The notes under the pieces are model-generated. The model did no database searches, was not told the origin of the DNA, and was given only the letters and a program-made list of their open reading frames with translations. The position numbers and the translations under genes were made by a program. Source: Kipferlia bialata (Eukaryota; Fornicata). From it: DNA of 22,298 bases. Shown here in pieces: positions 21,192-22,058 of this stretch. The stretch spans positions 1 to 22,298 of the forward strand of contig BDIP01000297.1 of NCBI GenBank assembly GCA_003568945.1. Reading direction: 5' to 3'. The stretch's first letter is position 1. Every line of letters begins with the position of its first letter.

Positions 21192-22058
21192 TCACCCCCA
21201 GTCTACTCTGCCCCCTGGTGGTACTATGCCCTGGTTGTGTGTCTGGGCATGGTCACTGCCATGGGTATCCTATGTTACAGAACTAGAGGTAGAGGCGTCT
21301 CAATATATATATATAGTATAATTAGTAGATATGTAGTACATGCATACATGTATATGTGTGTGTCTGGGTCTGGTCATTGCCATGGGGGTCCTATGTTACA
21401 GAACTAGAGGTGGGGCTATATATATATATGTGTGTACATAGTATAGTAGTATAATTATATCTATAGTGAGTCCTGTGCTACAGAACAAGAGGTAAAGGCG
21501 TCTCAATATATATATATATAGTATAATTAGTAGATATGTAGTTCATGCATACATGTATATGTGTGTGTCTAGGGCATGGTCATAGCCATGGGTGTACTGT
21601 GCTACAGAACCAGAGGTATATATATATATGTATATGTCAACAGTGTCTTGTGCTATATTGATATATAGTATATATATAGTCCATGGGCGTCCTGTGCTAC
21701 AGTACTAGAGGTGGGGCATCCCTATAGTATATATAGTGTATATATATATTACCTATAGTATATATAATCCATGGGGGTCCTGTGCTACAGAACCAGAGGT
21801 GGGGCTACATGTATATGGGATATTGGATATCATATATATTGGATATATATTGGATATCATATATATAGTATATATATAGTCCTTGTGTCCTGTGCTACAG
21901 GACTAGAAGTGGGACCTCTCTATCATATATATAATATATTAATGTAGTATATAGCATAGTACCTATATATGTCTCACCCCTCAGGCAGGGGTGGCTACAC
22001 CGCTGTGTCCAGGGACAAGTGGGCACGGGAGCAGGAGAGAGAGACAGAGAGAGAGTAG
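247..22058 (+). CDS. 44-exon gene (5'-partial) for a large single-pass membrane protein with Ig-like and beta-propeller ectodomain
   Basis: Exons 247-345, 760-1028, 1341-1390 and 41 more (listed separately) join with GT-AG introns into one frame without an internal stop. All 43 junctions agree in phase (21 phase 1, 14 phase 0, 8 phase 2), which is the main support for the model. Visible product: 1,384 residues, numbered from the first whole codon of exon 1. Order: unrecognised N-part (1-182), Ig-like segments (about 183-529), seven-bladed propeller (about 530-908), Ig-like segments and acidic stem (909-1331), TM helix (about 1337-1357), cytosolic tail (1358-1384). Four N-glycosylation sequons (N102, N1005, N1191, N1260) all precede the TM helix, as expected of an ectodomain. 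Likely a surface or endolysosomal receptor/adhesin; no named family is recognised. The start codon and any signal peptide lie outside the window. Confidence 0.82.
411..697 (+). repeat. intron 1 echoes of exon 1 end and exon 2 start
   Basis: Exon 1 pieces lie at 411-435 and 563-586. An exon 2 start copy with its CCCCCAG acceptor is at 669-697. The middle piece (Q-G-A-P-R-G) follows its own TAG. Confidence 0.65.
760..1028 (+). CDS. exon 2
   Basis: Residues 33-122, one of the two longest exons. Its protein is Ser/Thr-rich at first (MYTHTASTSTQASS), then Cys-containing (HASCTPDSAVPYCYGDYG) with sequon N102-V-S. 3' site CTCAC-CCCCAG, 5' site GTATAT, ends phase 0. The 89 intact codons among TA-rich flanks are strong coding evidence. 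No family recognised. Confidence 0.85.
1215..1245 (+). repeat. intron 2 echo of exon 3 start
   Basis: Follows CTGTAACCCCAG-type acceptor sequence and encodes NTDDDFEQ, then a stop, against STDDDFEQYG in exon 3. The codon changes AGC/AAC and GAC/GAT show divergence. Confidence 0.75.
1341..1390 (+). CDS. exon 3
   Basis: Residues 123-138, reading STDDDFEQYGCVITAN. 3' site CTGAC-ACCAG, 5' site GTACCG, phase 0 in and phase 2 out. Of the copies of this segment, this is the only one with both splice sites and no stop. Confidence 0.8.
1478..2220 (+). repeat. intron 3 echo array: exon 3 ends, then exon 4 starts
   Basis: Exon 3 end copies lie at 1478-1506 and 1582-1600, both with AGC where the exon has AAC, both followed by GTAT. 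Exon 4 start pieces follow at 1823-1859, 1968-1990, 2055-2061, 2117-2149 and 2214-2220. A non-coding segment beginning GTTCTATATGCACTGTATAT recurs at 1988, 2062 and 2221, so intron sequence was duplicated with the exon edges. Confidence 0.8.
2274..2404 (+). CDS. exon 4
   Basis: Residues 139-182, with GGVQSMLYKLLMADG and MYLDEGTVLAGVGT. 3' site ACTCTAG without a clear CTNAC, 5' site GTATAT, phase 2 in and phase 1 out. Five truncated copies of its first bases precede it. Confidence 0.82.
2486..2523 (+). repeat. intron 4 echo of exon 5 start
   Basis: Identical to the first 36-37 nt of exon 5, preceded by CTGACCCCCCAG. It breaks into TATATA exactly at the codon GAT that continues GCA in the exon. 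Confidence 0.85.
2594..2683 (+). CDS. exon 5, start of first Ig-like segment
   Basis: Residues 183-212, IYGAVALSVQPDAP then LPVSVYAAPASIALG. 3' site CTGAC-CCAG, 5' site GTATAG. The alternating hydrophobic pattern opens a beta-sandwich-like segment completed in exons 6-7. Confidence 0.82.
   Translation, partial: TYMAPWPCLSSLMHPPCLCQCMQHQPVLH
2712..2724 (+). repeat. weak intron 5 echo of exon 6
   Basis: CTGGAGGGTCTCA matches an internal stretch of exon 6 shortly upstream of the real exon. Short, and no splice site is kept. Confidence 0.4.
2852..2947 (+). CDS. exon 6, Ig-like segment
   Basis: Residues 213-244, with LKLSFSDSAGQAVYDPSATV. The pattern 'hydrophobic-x-hydrophobic-D-x-x-G' recurs in exons 10, 13-14, 29 and 33 and resembles invasin/filamin-type Ig-like repeats. 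3' site CTAAC-CCCCAG, 5' site GTATAT. Confidence 0.84.
3022..3489 (+). repeat. intron 6 echoes: exon 6 end twice, exon 7 start twice
   Basis: Exon 6 end copies at 3022-3061 and 3148-3187 begin at GTGTATGAC and keep a 5' site. Both have CCA-TCT where the exon has CCG-AGT, a synonymous change in Pro and Ser. Exon 7 start copies at 3345-3371 (GGNASSDN) and 3470-3489 (GGTSSSD) keep an AG. Confidence 0.85.
3550..3626 (+). CDS. exon 7
   Basis: Residues 245-270, GGTSSSDSVLYAQADPTLHA then YTVPPL. 3' site CTGAC-CCCTCAG, 5' site GTATGA, ends phase 0. Preceded by two start echoes and followed by two end echoes. Confidence 0.82.
3724..3945 (+). repeat. intron 7 echoes of exon 7 end
   Basis: CAGTGCCACCTCTG followed by GTATGT recurs, ending at 3744 and 3830. 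A very weak exon 8 start-like piece follows TCTAG at 3926-3945. Confidence 0.75.
3990..4062 (+). CDS. exon 8
   Basis: Residues 271-294, with LGAQVDLGVTFYGVT. 3' site CTCAC-CCCTTAG, 5' site GTATAC, phase 0 in and phase 1 out. Confidence 0.8.
4153..4592 (+). repeat. intron 8 echo array: exon 8 ends, then exon 9 starts
   Basis: Exon 8 end copies lie at 4153-4174, 4251-4284 and 4311-4324. The 4251-4284 copy keeps VDLGVTFYGVT with four synonymous and no replacement changes. Exon 9 start copies are at 4473-4491 and 4550-4592 (Y to C). Confidence 0.85.
4493..4637 (+). repeat. CT-rich tracts upstream of exon 9
   Basis: Two pyrimidine tracts (4493-4530 and about 4588-4637) flank an exon 9 start echo. 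They may enhance acceptor recognition or be simple slippage products. Confidence 0.85.
4666..4770 (+). CDS. exon 9
   Basis: Residues 295-329, TEYIYDLSVQTDLTVSLTTT then CGKTGGVSIYPLYQ. 3' site CTTAC-CCTCCAG after a long pyrimidine tract. The 5' site is read as CAGG/GTGGGT because only then does exon 10 stay in frame. Confidence 0.82.
4835..5045 (+). repeat. intron 9 echoes of exon 9 end and exon 10 start
   Basis: Exon 9 end at 4835-4881 ends CAGG/GTGAGA, supporting the exon 9 donor choice. Exon 10 pieces at 4938-4948 and 5022-5045 run into GTATA and (CT)n respectively. Confidence 0.75.
4959..5058 (+). repeat. (CT)n tracts upstream of exon 10
   Basis: (CT)n at about 4959-4994 and again at about 5041-5058, on either side of an exon 10 echo. 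Confidence 0.88.
5087..5169 (+). CDS. exon 10, Ig-like segment
   Basis: Residues 330-357, STLDSTPTVYSVTLTNEYGA then TIMDGRQ. It carries the recurrent VTLTNEYG strand/turn pattern. 3' site CTGAC-CCCTCAG, 5' site GTATGT, ends phase 0. Confidence 0.84.
5170..5433 (+). other. intron 10, no clear echo
   Basis: GTATGT...CTAATCCACCAG. It contains a tandem ACTATAT array (about 5350-5407) and TA-rich sequence. I see no exon-derived copy here. Confidence 0.6.
5434..5536 (+). CDS. exon 11
   Basis: Residues 358-391, VQIGLSDSAMCDMAWDADTL then AYSATLTCTGRGCS; three Cys. 3' site CTAAT-CCACCAG, 5' site GTATAC. Reading straight into exon 12 stays open but changes frame and loses the beta-rich pattern, so a 59-nt intron (5537-5595) is inferred. 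Confidence 0.75.
5537..5595 (+). other. intron 11, 59-nt mini-intron
   Basis: GTATAC...CTCACCCTCCAG, the shortest intron, with neither microsatellite nor echo. Possibly close to the ancestral intron size. Confidence 0.65.
5596..5656 (+). CDS. exon 12
   Basis: Residues 392-411, GDSLHVAVYYAGSSYRVEE. Alternating hydrophobic strand residues support this frame. 3' site CTCAC-CCTCCAG, 5' site GTATGG, phase 2 out. Confidence 0.75.
5905..5941 (+). repeat. intron 12 echo of exon 13 start
   Basis: Follows CACCCTAG and is identical to exon 13 until GCCCGT, where it turns into TATATA instead of GTGTCC. Confidence 0.85.
6043..6143 (+). CDS. exon 13
   Basis: Residues 412-445, HYSSPVTSARVSPDSCQLYM then PTTFCAHLSDSQ. 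3' site CTCAC-TCCCAG, strong 5' site G/GTAAGT. Ig-like pattern with two Cys. Confidence 0.84.
6196..6514 (+). repeat. intron 13 echoes of exon 13 end and exon 14 start
   Basis: Exon 13 ends at 6196-6208 and 6267-6292 keep CAGG/GTARGT. The exon 14 start at 6469-6514 encodes GHMIGGDLASPS, with four synonymous changes and one replacement (R to H) over the first twelve codons. Confidence 0.82.
6606..6685 (+). CDS. exon 14
   Basis: Residues 446-472, RMIGGDLASPSLQFSTSGQA then QTTEAE. 3' site ATAAC-CCCAG, 5' site GTGTGG, ends phase 0. Confidence 0.8.
6774..7118 (+). repeat. intron 14 echoes of exon 14 end and exon 15 start
   Basis: Ends at 6774-6799 and 6937-6953 share GTGGCTGAG (V-A-E) where the exon has GAGGCAGAG (E-A-E), so the echoes are closer to each other than to the exon. 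The exon 15 start is at 7087-7118. Confidence 0.78.
7188..7274 (+). CDS. exon 15
   Basis: Residues 473-501, WDEFAHAYCAILVPEHSHTD then DADSVLSIQ. 3' site CTAAC-CTCCAG, 5' site GTATGG, exactly 29 codons, phase 0 at both ends. Confidence 0.84.
7325..7614 (+). repeat. intron 15: four echoes of exon 16 start
   Basis: Acceptor plus GTCC at 7325-7341, 7417-7441, 7507-7515 and 7609-7614. The retained exon lengths differ, from about 25 down to about 6 nt. Each runs into TA-rich sequence or diverges. Confidence 0.75.
7653..7737 (+). CDS. exon 16
   Basis: Residues 502-529, VLYEGAVIGHSDVTVYDALE then GVSVHTPS. 3' site CTCAT-CTCTCCAG, 5' site GTACGA. It is the last of a series of five similar 3' splice sites. 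Confidence 0.83.
7797..7833 (+). repeat. intron 16 echo of exon 17 start
   Basis: Follows GCCCAG and encodes NDPFHSGAMC, with one replacement (CGG to CAC). Confidence 0.8.
7917..7993 (+). CDS. exon 17, propeller blade 1 begins
   Basis: Residues 530-555, NDPFRSGAMCAHSDLMFIVD then AASAK. With exon 18 it gives the blade pattern 'SDLMFIVD...KVRVYRV'. 3' site CTAAC-CTCCAG, 5' site GTATAC. Confidence 0.84.
8113..8243 (+). repeat. intron 17 echoes of exon 17 end and exon 18 start
   Basis: GCAGCTAGTGCCAAG with GTATAC ends at 8127. The exon 18 start at 8192-8243 contains an in-frame TAG where the exon has TAC. Confidence 0.8.
8287..8396 (+). CDS. exon 18, propeller blade 1 and linker
   Basis: Residues 556-591, VRVYRVSTHTDPVSYTLLSE then ADLLTTEGSYSEYDTV. 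3' site CCAAC-CCCAG, 5' site GTAAGC, phase 2 out. Confidence 0.85.
8445..8486 (+). repeat. intron 18 echo of exon 19 start
   Basis: Keeps CTTACTCTAG and SISYDPSSSYLAVG, with TAC-CTC for TAT-CTG as synonymous changes. It runs into a CT/TA tract. Confidence 0.85.
8557..8651 (+). CDS. exon 19, propeller blade 2
   Basis: Residues 592-623, SISYDPSSSYLAVGRSGMVG then DNGAYMYRLDDG. WD40/FG-GAP-like 'D-x(4)-YLAVG ... GAYMYRLDDG'. 3' site CTTAC-CCTAG, 5' site GTAAGA. Confidence 0.86.
8701..9072 (+). repeat. intron 19 echoes of exon 19 end and exon 20 start
   Basis: Exon 19 ends at 8701-8749 and 8829-8864, the second with an internal deletion. Exon 20 starts at 8927-8961 and 9033-9072. The first end copy encodes AYMYRLDDS with three synonymous and three replacement codons. 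Confidence 0.78.
9140..9220 (+). CDS. exon 20, blade 2/3 connection
   Basis: Residues 624-650, ATLHPVGCLAHSDGNSHDST then GLVAMEK. 3' site CTTAC-CCCCAG, 5' site G/GTACGG, phase 1 at both ends. Last of three copies of this exon start. Confidence 0.82.
9286..9311 (+). repeat. (GT)n tract
   Basis: About 13 GT units joined directly to the exon 20 end echo. Further GT runs lie near 12000-12017 and 15285-15305. Confidence 0.92.
9312..9522 (+). repeat. intron 20 echoes of exon 20 end and exon 21 start
   Basis: The exon 20 end at 9312-9336 has GCATGA in place of GTACGG, so its donor is GC or dead. The exon 21 start at 9503-9522 keeps an acceptor. Confidence 0.8.
9615..9688 (+). CDS. exon 21, propeller blade 3
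   Basis: Residues 651-675, GVLVIAMDNGATIYGLEDGV then WGLKQ. Pattern 'VLVIAMDNGATIYGLEDGVW' is blade-like. 3' site CTGAT-ATCAG, 5' site GTGCTG. Confidence 0.85.
9766..9887 (+). repeat. intron 21 echoes of exon 21 end
   Basis: A near-perfect 39-nt copy at 9766-9804 with GTATCA, and a degraded copy at 9870-9887 with GTATGG. Confidence 0.85.
9970..10042 (+). CDS. exon 22, propeller blade 3/4
   Basis: Residues 676-699, IVVDLGPYYVQPWVDTDGET then IVI. 'DTDGETIVIG' is the FG-GAP-like strand of blade 4. 3' site CTAAC-CCCCAG, 5' site GTATAT. Confidence 0.85.
10092..10232 (+). repeat. intron 22 echoes of exon 22 end
   Basis: 10092-10129 has one synonymous change. 10195-10232 encodes PWVDTDGDTIVI with four synonymous and one conservative (E to D) change. 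Both keep G/GTATRG donors. Confidence 0.87.
10336..10409 (+). CDS. exon 23, propeller blade 4
   Basis: Residues 700-724, VTYYHHVLVYSRDADTHMWA then LSDT. 'VLVYSRDADTHMWAL' matches the FG-GAP-type 'VYVYSRD...W.L' ending. 3' site CTTAC-ACCAG, 5' site GTATGC. Confidence 0.86.
10479..10499 (+). repeat. intron 23 echo of exon 23 end
   Basis: Encodes MWALSDT with AGT-GAC for AGC-GAT (both synonymous), followed by GTGAGT, a stronger donor than that of the exon itself. Confidence 0.85.
10655..10713 (+). CDS. exon 24, propeller blade 5 begins
   Basis: Residues 725-743, LVDPYLTWNTGYGEIVAVD. 'GYGEIVAVDR' corresponds to 'FG-S-V-A-V-DGD' of FG-GAP repeats. 3' site CTTAC-CCTCAG, 5' site GTATAC, phase 2 out. 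Confidence 0.85.
10786..11402 (+). repeat. intron 24 echo array: four exon 24 ends, two exon 25 starts
   Basis: Exon 24 ends at 10786-10819, 10929-10949, 11033-11059 and 11138-11156 become progressively shorter or more degraded; the first three keep a GT donor. Exon 25 starts at 11243-11270 and 11362-11402 keep CTGACCATCCAG. Confidence 0.85.
11557..11839 (+). CDS. exon 25, blades 5 and 6, with a GA-tract-encoded insert
   Basis: Residues 744-838, the longest exon (94 whole codons). 'DIILVTNHYAPSG...PMYVYTRDADS' completes blade 5; 'GWTLTTMYVGP' and 'VEDGTILITDKYGWE' follow. Between S and GW lie about 27 charged residues (SKGERENEYLRKGGRDGESE...) encoded by purine-rich GAGA sequence, absent from the equivalent blade-4 turn. 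A GTAAGG at 11655 could be an alternative 5' site, but I see no matching in-frame acceptor. 3' site CTTAT-ACTCAG, 5' site GTATGC. Confidence 0.82.
11871..11899 (+). repeat. (GA)n tract after exon 25
   Basis: Pure GA repeat joined to the exon 25 end echo at GGATGGG. Confidence 0.92.
11898..11938 (+). repeat. intron 25 echo of exon 25 end
   Basis: Encodes DGTILITDKYGWE with three synonymous and no replacement changes, followed by GTGGGT. A (GA)n tract precedes it. Confidence 0.88.
12196..12240 (+). CDS. exon 26, propeller blade 6
   Basis: Residues 839-853, IHVYTLSPMDNTLVQ, the closing strand of blade 6. Fifteen codons, phase 0 at both ends. 3' site CTGAC-CCTCAG, 5' site GTGGGT. Confidence 0.82.
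12277..12539 (+). repeat. intron 26: four echoes of exon 26 pieces
   Basis: Pieces at 12277-12296 (internal), 12353-12368 (end with GTAGGA), 12423-12440 (donor altered, GCAT for GCAG) and 12530-12539. Confidence 0.7.
12782..12881 (+). CDS. exon 27, blade 6/7
   Basis: Residues 854-886, VRTLSYDGSEPGHSTYTYFG then HQAAFSGETVYAT. 'HQAAFSGETVYAT' is the inner strand of blade 7. 3' site ATAAT-GCCAG (weak), 5' site GTATAT. Confidence 0.82.
12948..13296 (+). repeat. intron 27 echoes of exon 27 end and exon 28 start
   Basis: The exon 27 end at 12948-12981 carries a 1-nt indel. The exon 28 start at 13257-13296 encodes VFTETLDAPVSI and its acceptor AG has changed to CG (CCCATCG). Confidence 0.75.
13362..13427 (+). 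CDS. exon 28, propeller blade 7
   Basis: Residues 887-908, VLTDTVDAPVSIVTLYSGPS then T; 'PVSIVTLYSGPS' ends the seventh blade. 3' site CTAAC-CCCCAG, 5' site GTATAT. Confidence 0.83.
13504..13620 (+). repeat. intron 28 echoes of exon 28 end and exon 29
   Basis: CAGTGGACCCAGCACAG with GTAAAG at 13504-13521. An internal exon 29 piece without acceptor lies at 13587-13620. Confidence 0.75.
13685..13791 (+). CDS. exon 29, post-propeller Ig-like segment 1
   Basis: Residues 909-944, ISVSPSTVHCSDPSVTFTVT then LLDEDGDIIQE. Classic 'VSP.TV...VTFTVTLLDEDGD' Ig-like/invasin pattern. 3' site CTAAT-ATCAG, 5' site GTATGT. Confidence 0.85.
13841..14218 (+). repeat. intron 29 echoes of exon 29 end and exon 30 start
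   Basis: The exon 29 end at 13841-13906 encodes FTVTLLDEDGDVIQE with four synonymous and two replacement changes. Exon 30 starts at 14027-14072 and 14172-14218 keep AG and DLT(S/P)RLTFNWMCT, both with R where the exon has H. Confidence 0.85.
14289..14400 (+). CDS. exon 30
   Basis: Residues 945-981, DLTPHLTFNWMCTMYDPSSV then VYDTEICTYTVVYGDAT. 3' site CTAAC-ACACTAG, close to the Trichomonas/Giardia type ACTAACACACAG. 5' site GTATTG. Third of three copies of the exon start. Confidence 0.83.
14459..15090 (+). repeat. intron 30 echoes: exon 30 end once, exon 31 start several times
   Basis: A 71-nt exon 30 end copy at 14459-14529 keeps the donor. Exon 31 starts lie at 14772-14792, 14973-14994 and 15079-15090, and a doubtful one at 14691. 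Intron sequence ATCATAGAG...GTGTCTATCTG before the acceptor is itself duplicated (about 14912 and 15093). Confidence 0.82.
15159..15243 (+). CDS. exon 31
   Basis: Residues 982-1009, CTASVGSSYFGVYIESQTAE then GFNLSQS, with sequon N1005-L-S. 3' site CTGAT-ACCCCAG, 5' site AGCGG/GTGAGT, phase 2 out. Confidence 0.83.
15331..15538 (+). repeat. intron 31 echoes of exon 31 end and exon 32 start
   Basis: The exon 31 end at 15331-15353 keeps GG/GTACGG. An exon 32 start-like copy at 15511-15538 follows CCACAG and runs into (CT)n. Confidence 0.8.
15590..15687 (+). CDS. exon 32, Ig-like segment 2 begins
   Basis: Residues 1010-1042, ARIPMPVEFADVSHVSLLDG then DVYYGSGDPLFI. 3' site CTAAC-CCCTAG, 5' site GTATTA. 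Confidence 0.84.
15750..16052 (+). repeat. intron 32 echoes of exon 32 end and exon 33 start
   Basis: The exon 32 end is at 15750-15774. Exon 33 starts at 15824-15874 (IYIYDSLGSPITDG, with AGC to TCC) and 15963-16009 (IYIYDSMGSPITDG) share ATA-TAC-ATC against ATC-TAT-GTC. A fragment lies at 16037-16052. Confidence 0.85.
16088..16192 (+). CDS. exon 33, Ig-like segment 2
   Basis: Residues 1043-1077, IYVYDSMGSPITDGRVVRTG then ISLEDFTVATYLYP. 'IYVYDSMGSPITDG' repeats the Ig-like strand-turn motif. 3' site CTAAC-CCCAG, 5' site GTATGA. Third copy of the exon start. Confidence 0.85.
16193..16301 (+). other. intron 33, 109-nt echo-free intron
   Basis: GTATGA...CTCACCCCAG with a short TA-rich stretch only. 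One of three introns with no exon-derived copy. Confidence 0.7.
16302..16392 (+). CDS. exon 34
   Basis: Residues 1078-1107, HDYYAYYAGDVDTCRAVTLT then VYVAPDRHT. 3' site CTCAC-CCCAG, 5' site GTAATG, phase 2 out. The intron before it is only 109 nt and has no echoes. Confidence 0.83.
16467..16895 (+). repeat. intron 34 echoes: exon 34 end once, exon 35 start four times
   Basis: The exon 34 end at 16467-16502 has GTATCT. Exon 35 starts are at 16552, 16637, 16752 and 16866. The second and fourth share a continuation, TACCACACCTATGTATT-like, that the exon lacks. Confidence 0.82.
16981..17026 (+). CDS. exon 35
   Basis: Residues 1108-1123, SEDDWDALIPYPVPVQ. 3' site CTTAC-CCCCAG, 5' site GTATAT. 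Last of five copies of the exon start. Confidence 0.82.
17097..17469 (+). repeat. intron 35 echoes of exon 35 end and exon 36 start
   Basis: The exon 35 end at 17097-17132 keeps GTGGGT. Two 25-nt exon 36 pieces, at 17314-17338 (no acceptor) and 17445-17469 (acceptor CTAACGCCAG, donor GTGAGA), both encode VYTDVSSV. Confidence 0.85.
17550..17628 (+). CDS. exon 36, Ig-like segment 3 begins
   Basis: Residues 1124-1149, VYTDVSSVGVYPPMVAIGHT then TDFVLT. 3' site CTTAC-TCTAG, 5' site GTACGG, phase 0 in and phase 1 out. A 25-nt copy at 17445-17469 has the same end phases. Confidence 0.83.
17651..17690 (+). repeat. (TA)n tract, representative
   Basis: One of the longest pure TA runs. Others include 89-117, 1519-1571, 6370-6404 and 21161-21187. 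TA-rich sequence fills most intron space outside echoes. Confidence 0.93.
17711..17850 (+). repeat. intron 36 echoes of exon 36 end
   Basis: 17711-17749 encodes VVIGHRTDFTLT with a GTACAG donor. 17831-17850 encodes TDFVLT but its donor is GGACG (dead). Confidence 0.78.
17931..18044 (+). CDS. exon 37, Ig-like segment 3
   Basis: Residues 1150-1187, YDSCNNVVPVDMSMSVAWWP then ETEGVALSKCTFNTPEI. 3' site CCAAT-ACCAG, 5' site GTTAGT. Confidence 0.83.
   Translation, partial: VTTLVTTWSLLTCPCPWRGGLRQRELPCLNAPSTHPR
18127..18214 (+). repeat. intron 37 echoes of exon 37 end
   Basis: 18127-18178 encodes ETEGVDSSKCVFNTPEI with seven synonymous and three replacement codons and donor GTTGGT. A degraded copy is at 18199-18214. 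Confidence 0.85.
18228..18316 (+). repeat. long CT/CCCT tract followed by (CA)n before exon 38
   Basis: About 74 nt of almost pure pyrimidine, then CACACACA; the longest pyrimidine tract in the window. Confidence 0.92.
18369..18436 (+). CDS. exon 38
   Basis: Residues 1188-1210, DVNYSVTMDIPVDRVNERPV then LE, with sequon N1191-Y-S. 3' site CTAAT-TCTAG, 5' site GTAGAT, ends phase 0. Confidence 0.8.
18504..19116 (+). repeat. intron 38 echo array: four exon 38 ends, two exon 39 starts
   Basis: Exon 38 ends at 18504-18548, 18625-18648, 18734-18777 and 18878-18910. The first two share GTCTTG, against GTACTA in the exon. Exon 39 starts at 18971-19000 and 19066-19116 keep an AG. Confidence 0.82.
19176..19277 (+). 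CDS. exon 39
   Basis: Residues 1211-1244, IHTAPPSGPTPDPIMVTLSM then TLGTVTTADVHPTE. 3' site CTCAC-CCTAG, 5' site GTGTGT; exactly 34 codons. Third copy of the exon start. Confidence 0.82.
19301..19450 (+). repeat. intron 39 echoes of exon 40 start
   Basis: 19301-19335 lacks an acceptor. 19412-19450 follows CTAATACCTAG and encodes VTSCSGDTTLT. Confidence 0.78.
19511..19629 (+). CDS. exon 40, acidic membrane-proximal segment
   Basis: Residues 1245-1283, VTSCSGDTTLTVTPFNESGT then VMIDTEAQLSVYFEDEPEE, with sequon N1260-E-S and an acidic end. 3' site CTAAC-TCACAG, 5' site GTATGT, phase 2 out. Confidence 0.84.
19666..19706 (+). repeat. (GA)n tract after exon 40
   Basis: About 20 GA units directly before an exon 40 end echo. 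A similar (GA)n lies at about 19799-19818 before the next echo. Confidence 0.92.
19707..20088 (+). repeat. intron 40 echoes: exon 40 end twice, exon 41 start three times
   Basis: The exon 40 end at 19707-19750 has three synonymous and no replacement changes. A shorter copy is at 19822-19843. Exon 41 starts with acceptors are at 19913-19930, 19992-20020 and 20067-20088. Confidence 0.84.
20167..20241 (+). CDS. exon 41, Cys-rich
   Basis: Residues 1284-1308, YLARLCETCVPLSYYVTVGD then YCGV; C-E-T-C pair. 3' site GTGAC-CCTCAG. The 5' site is GTACGT after GTCAT, phase 2, completing Met with exon 42. Confidence 0.8.
20314..20652 (+). repeat. intron 41 echoes of exon 41 end and exon 42 start
   Basis: Exon 41 end-like pieces are at 20314-20335 and 20396-20432 (donor GTGAGT). 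Exon 42 starts are at 20552-20581 and 20621-20632. A TTGCTGCTCAGGTGTCTCCT segment occurs at both 20478 and 20631. Confidence 0.72.
20697..20764 (+). CDS. exon 42
   Basis: Residues 1309-1331, DRNLVVAVASQTTPVSTLTV then TM, the last extracellular strand before the membrane. 3' site CTAAC-GCTAG, 5' site G/GTATGT. Confidence 0.82.
20894..21130 (+). repeat. intron 42 echoes of exon 42 and exon 43 start
   Basis: 20894-20935 encodes VASQTTPV, then differs from the exon. 21109-21130 follows CTGACCTCAG and encodes VYFALD, against VYSAPW. Confidence 0.72.
21202..21288 (+). CDS. exon 43, transmembrane helix
   Basis: Residues 1332-1360. After YSAP comes WWYYALVVCLGMVTAMGILC, a 20-21 residue hydrophobic helix, then Y-R-T-R as a basic stop-transfer. 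The order ectodomain, helix, short basic tail indicates type I topology. 3' site CTCAC-CCCCAG, 5' site GTAGAG. Confidence 0.88.
21296..21909 (+). repeat. intron 43: six echoes of exon 43 end plus a duplicated intron module
   Basis: Exon 43 end copies end at 21409, 21491, 21615, 21710, 21798 and 21909; the first five keep a GT donor. A nearly identical non-coding segment of about 70 nt occurs from 21293 and from 21496, a spacing of about 203 nt, marking a recent tandem duplication. Confidence 0.85.
21985..22058 (+). CDS. exon 44, cytosolic tail and stop codon
   Basis: Residues 1361-1384, RGGYTAVSRDKWAREQERET then ERE, stop TAG at 22056-22058. GYTAV, six residues after the predicted membrane edge, fits the YxxPhi sorting signal. 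The last codons are a GAGA microsatellite. 3' site CTCAC-CCCTCAG. Confidence 0.85.
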
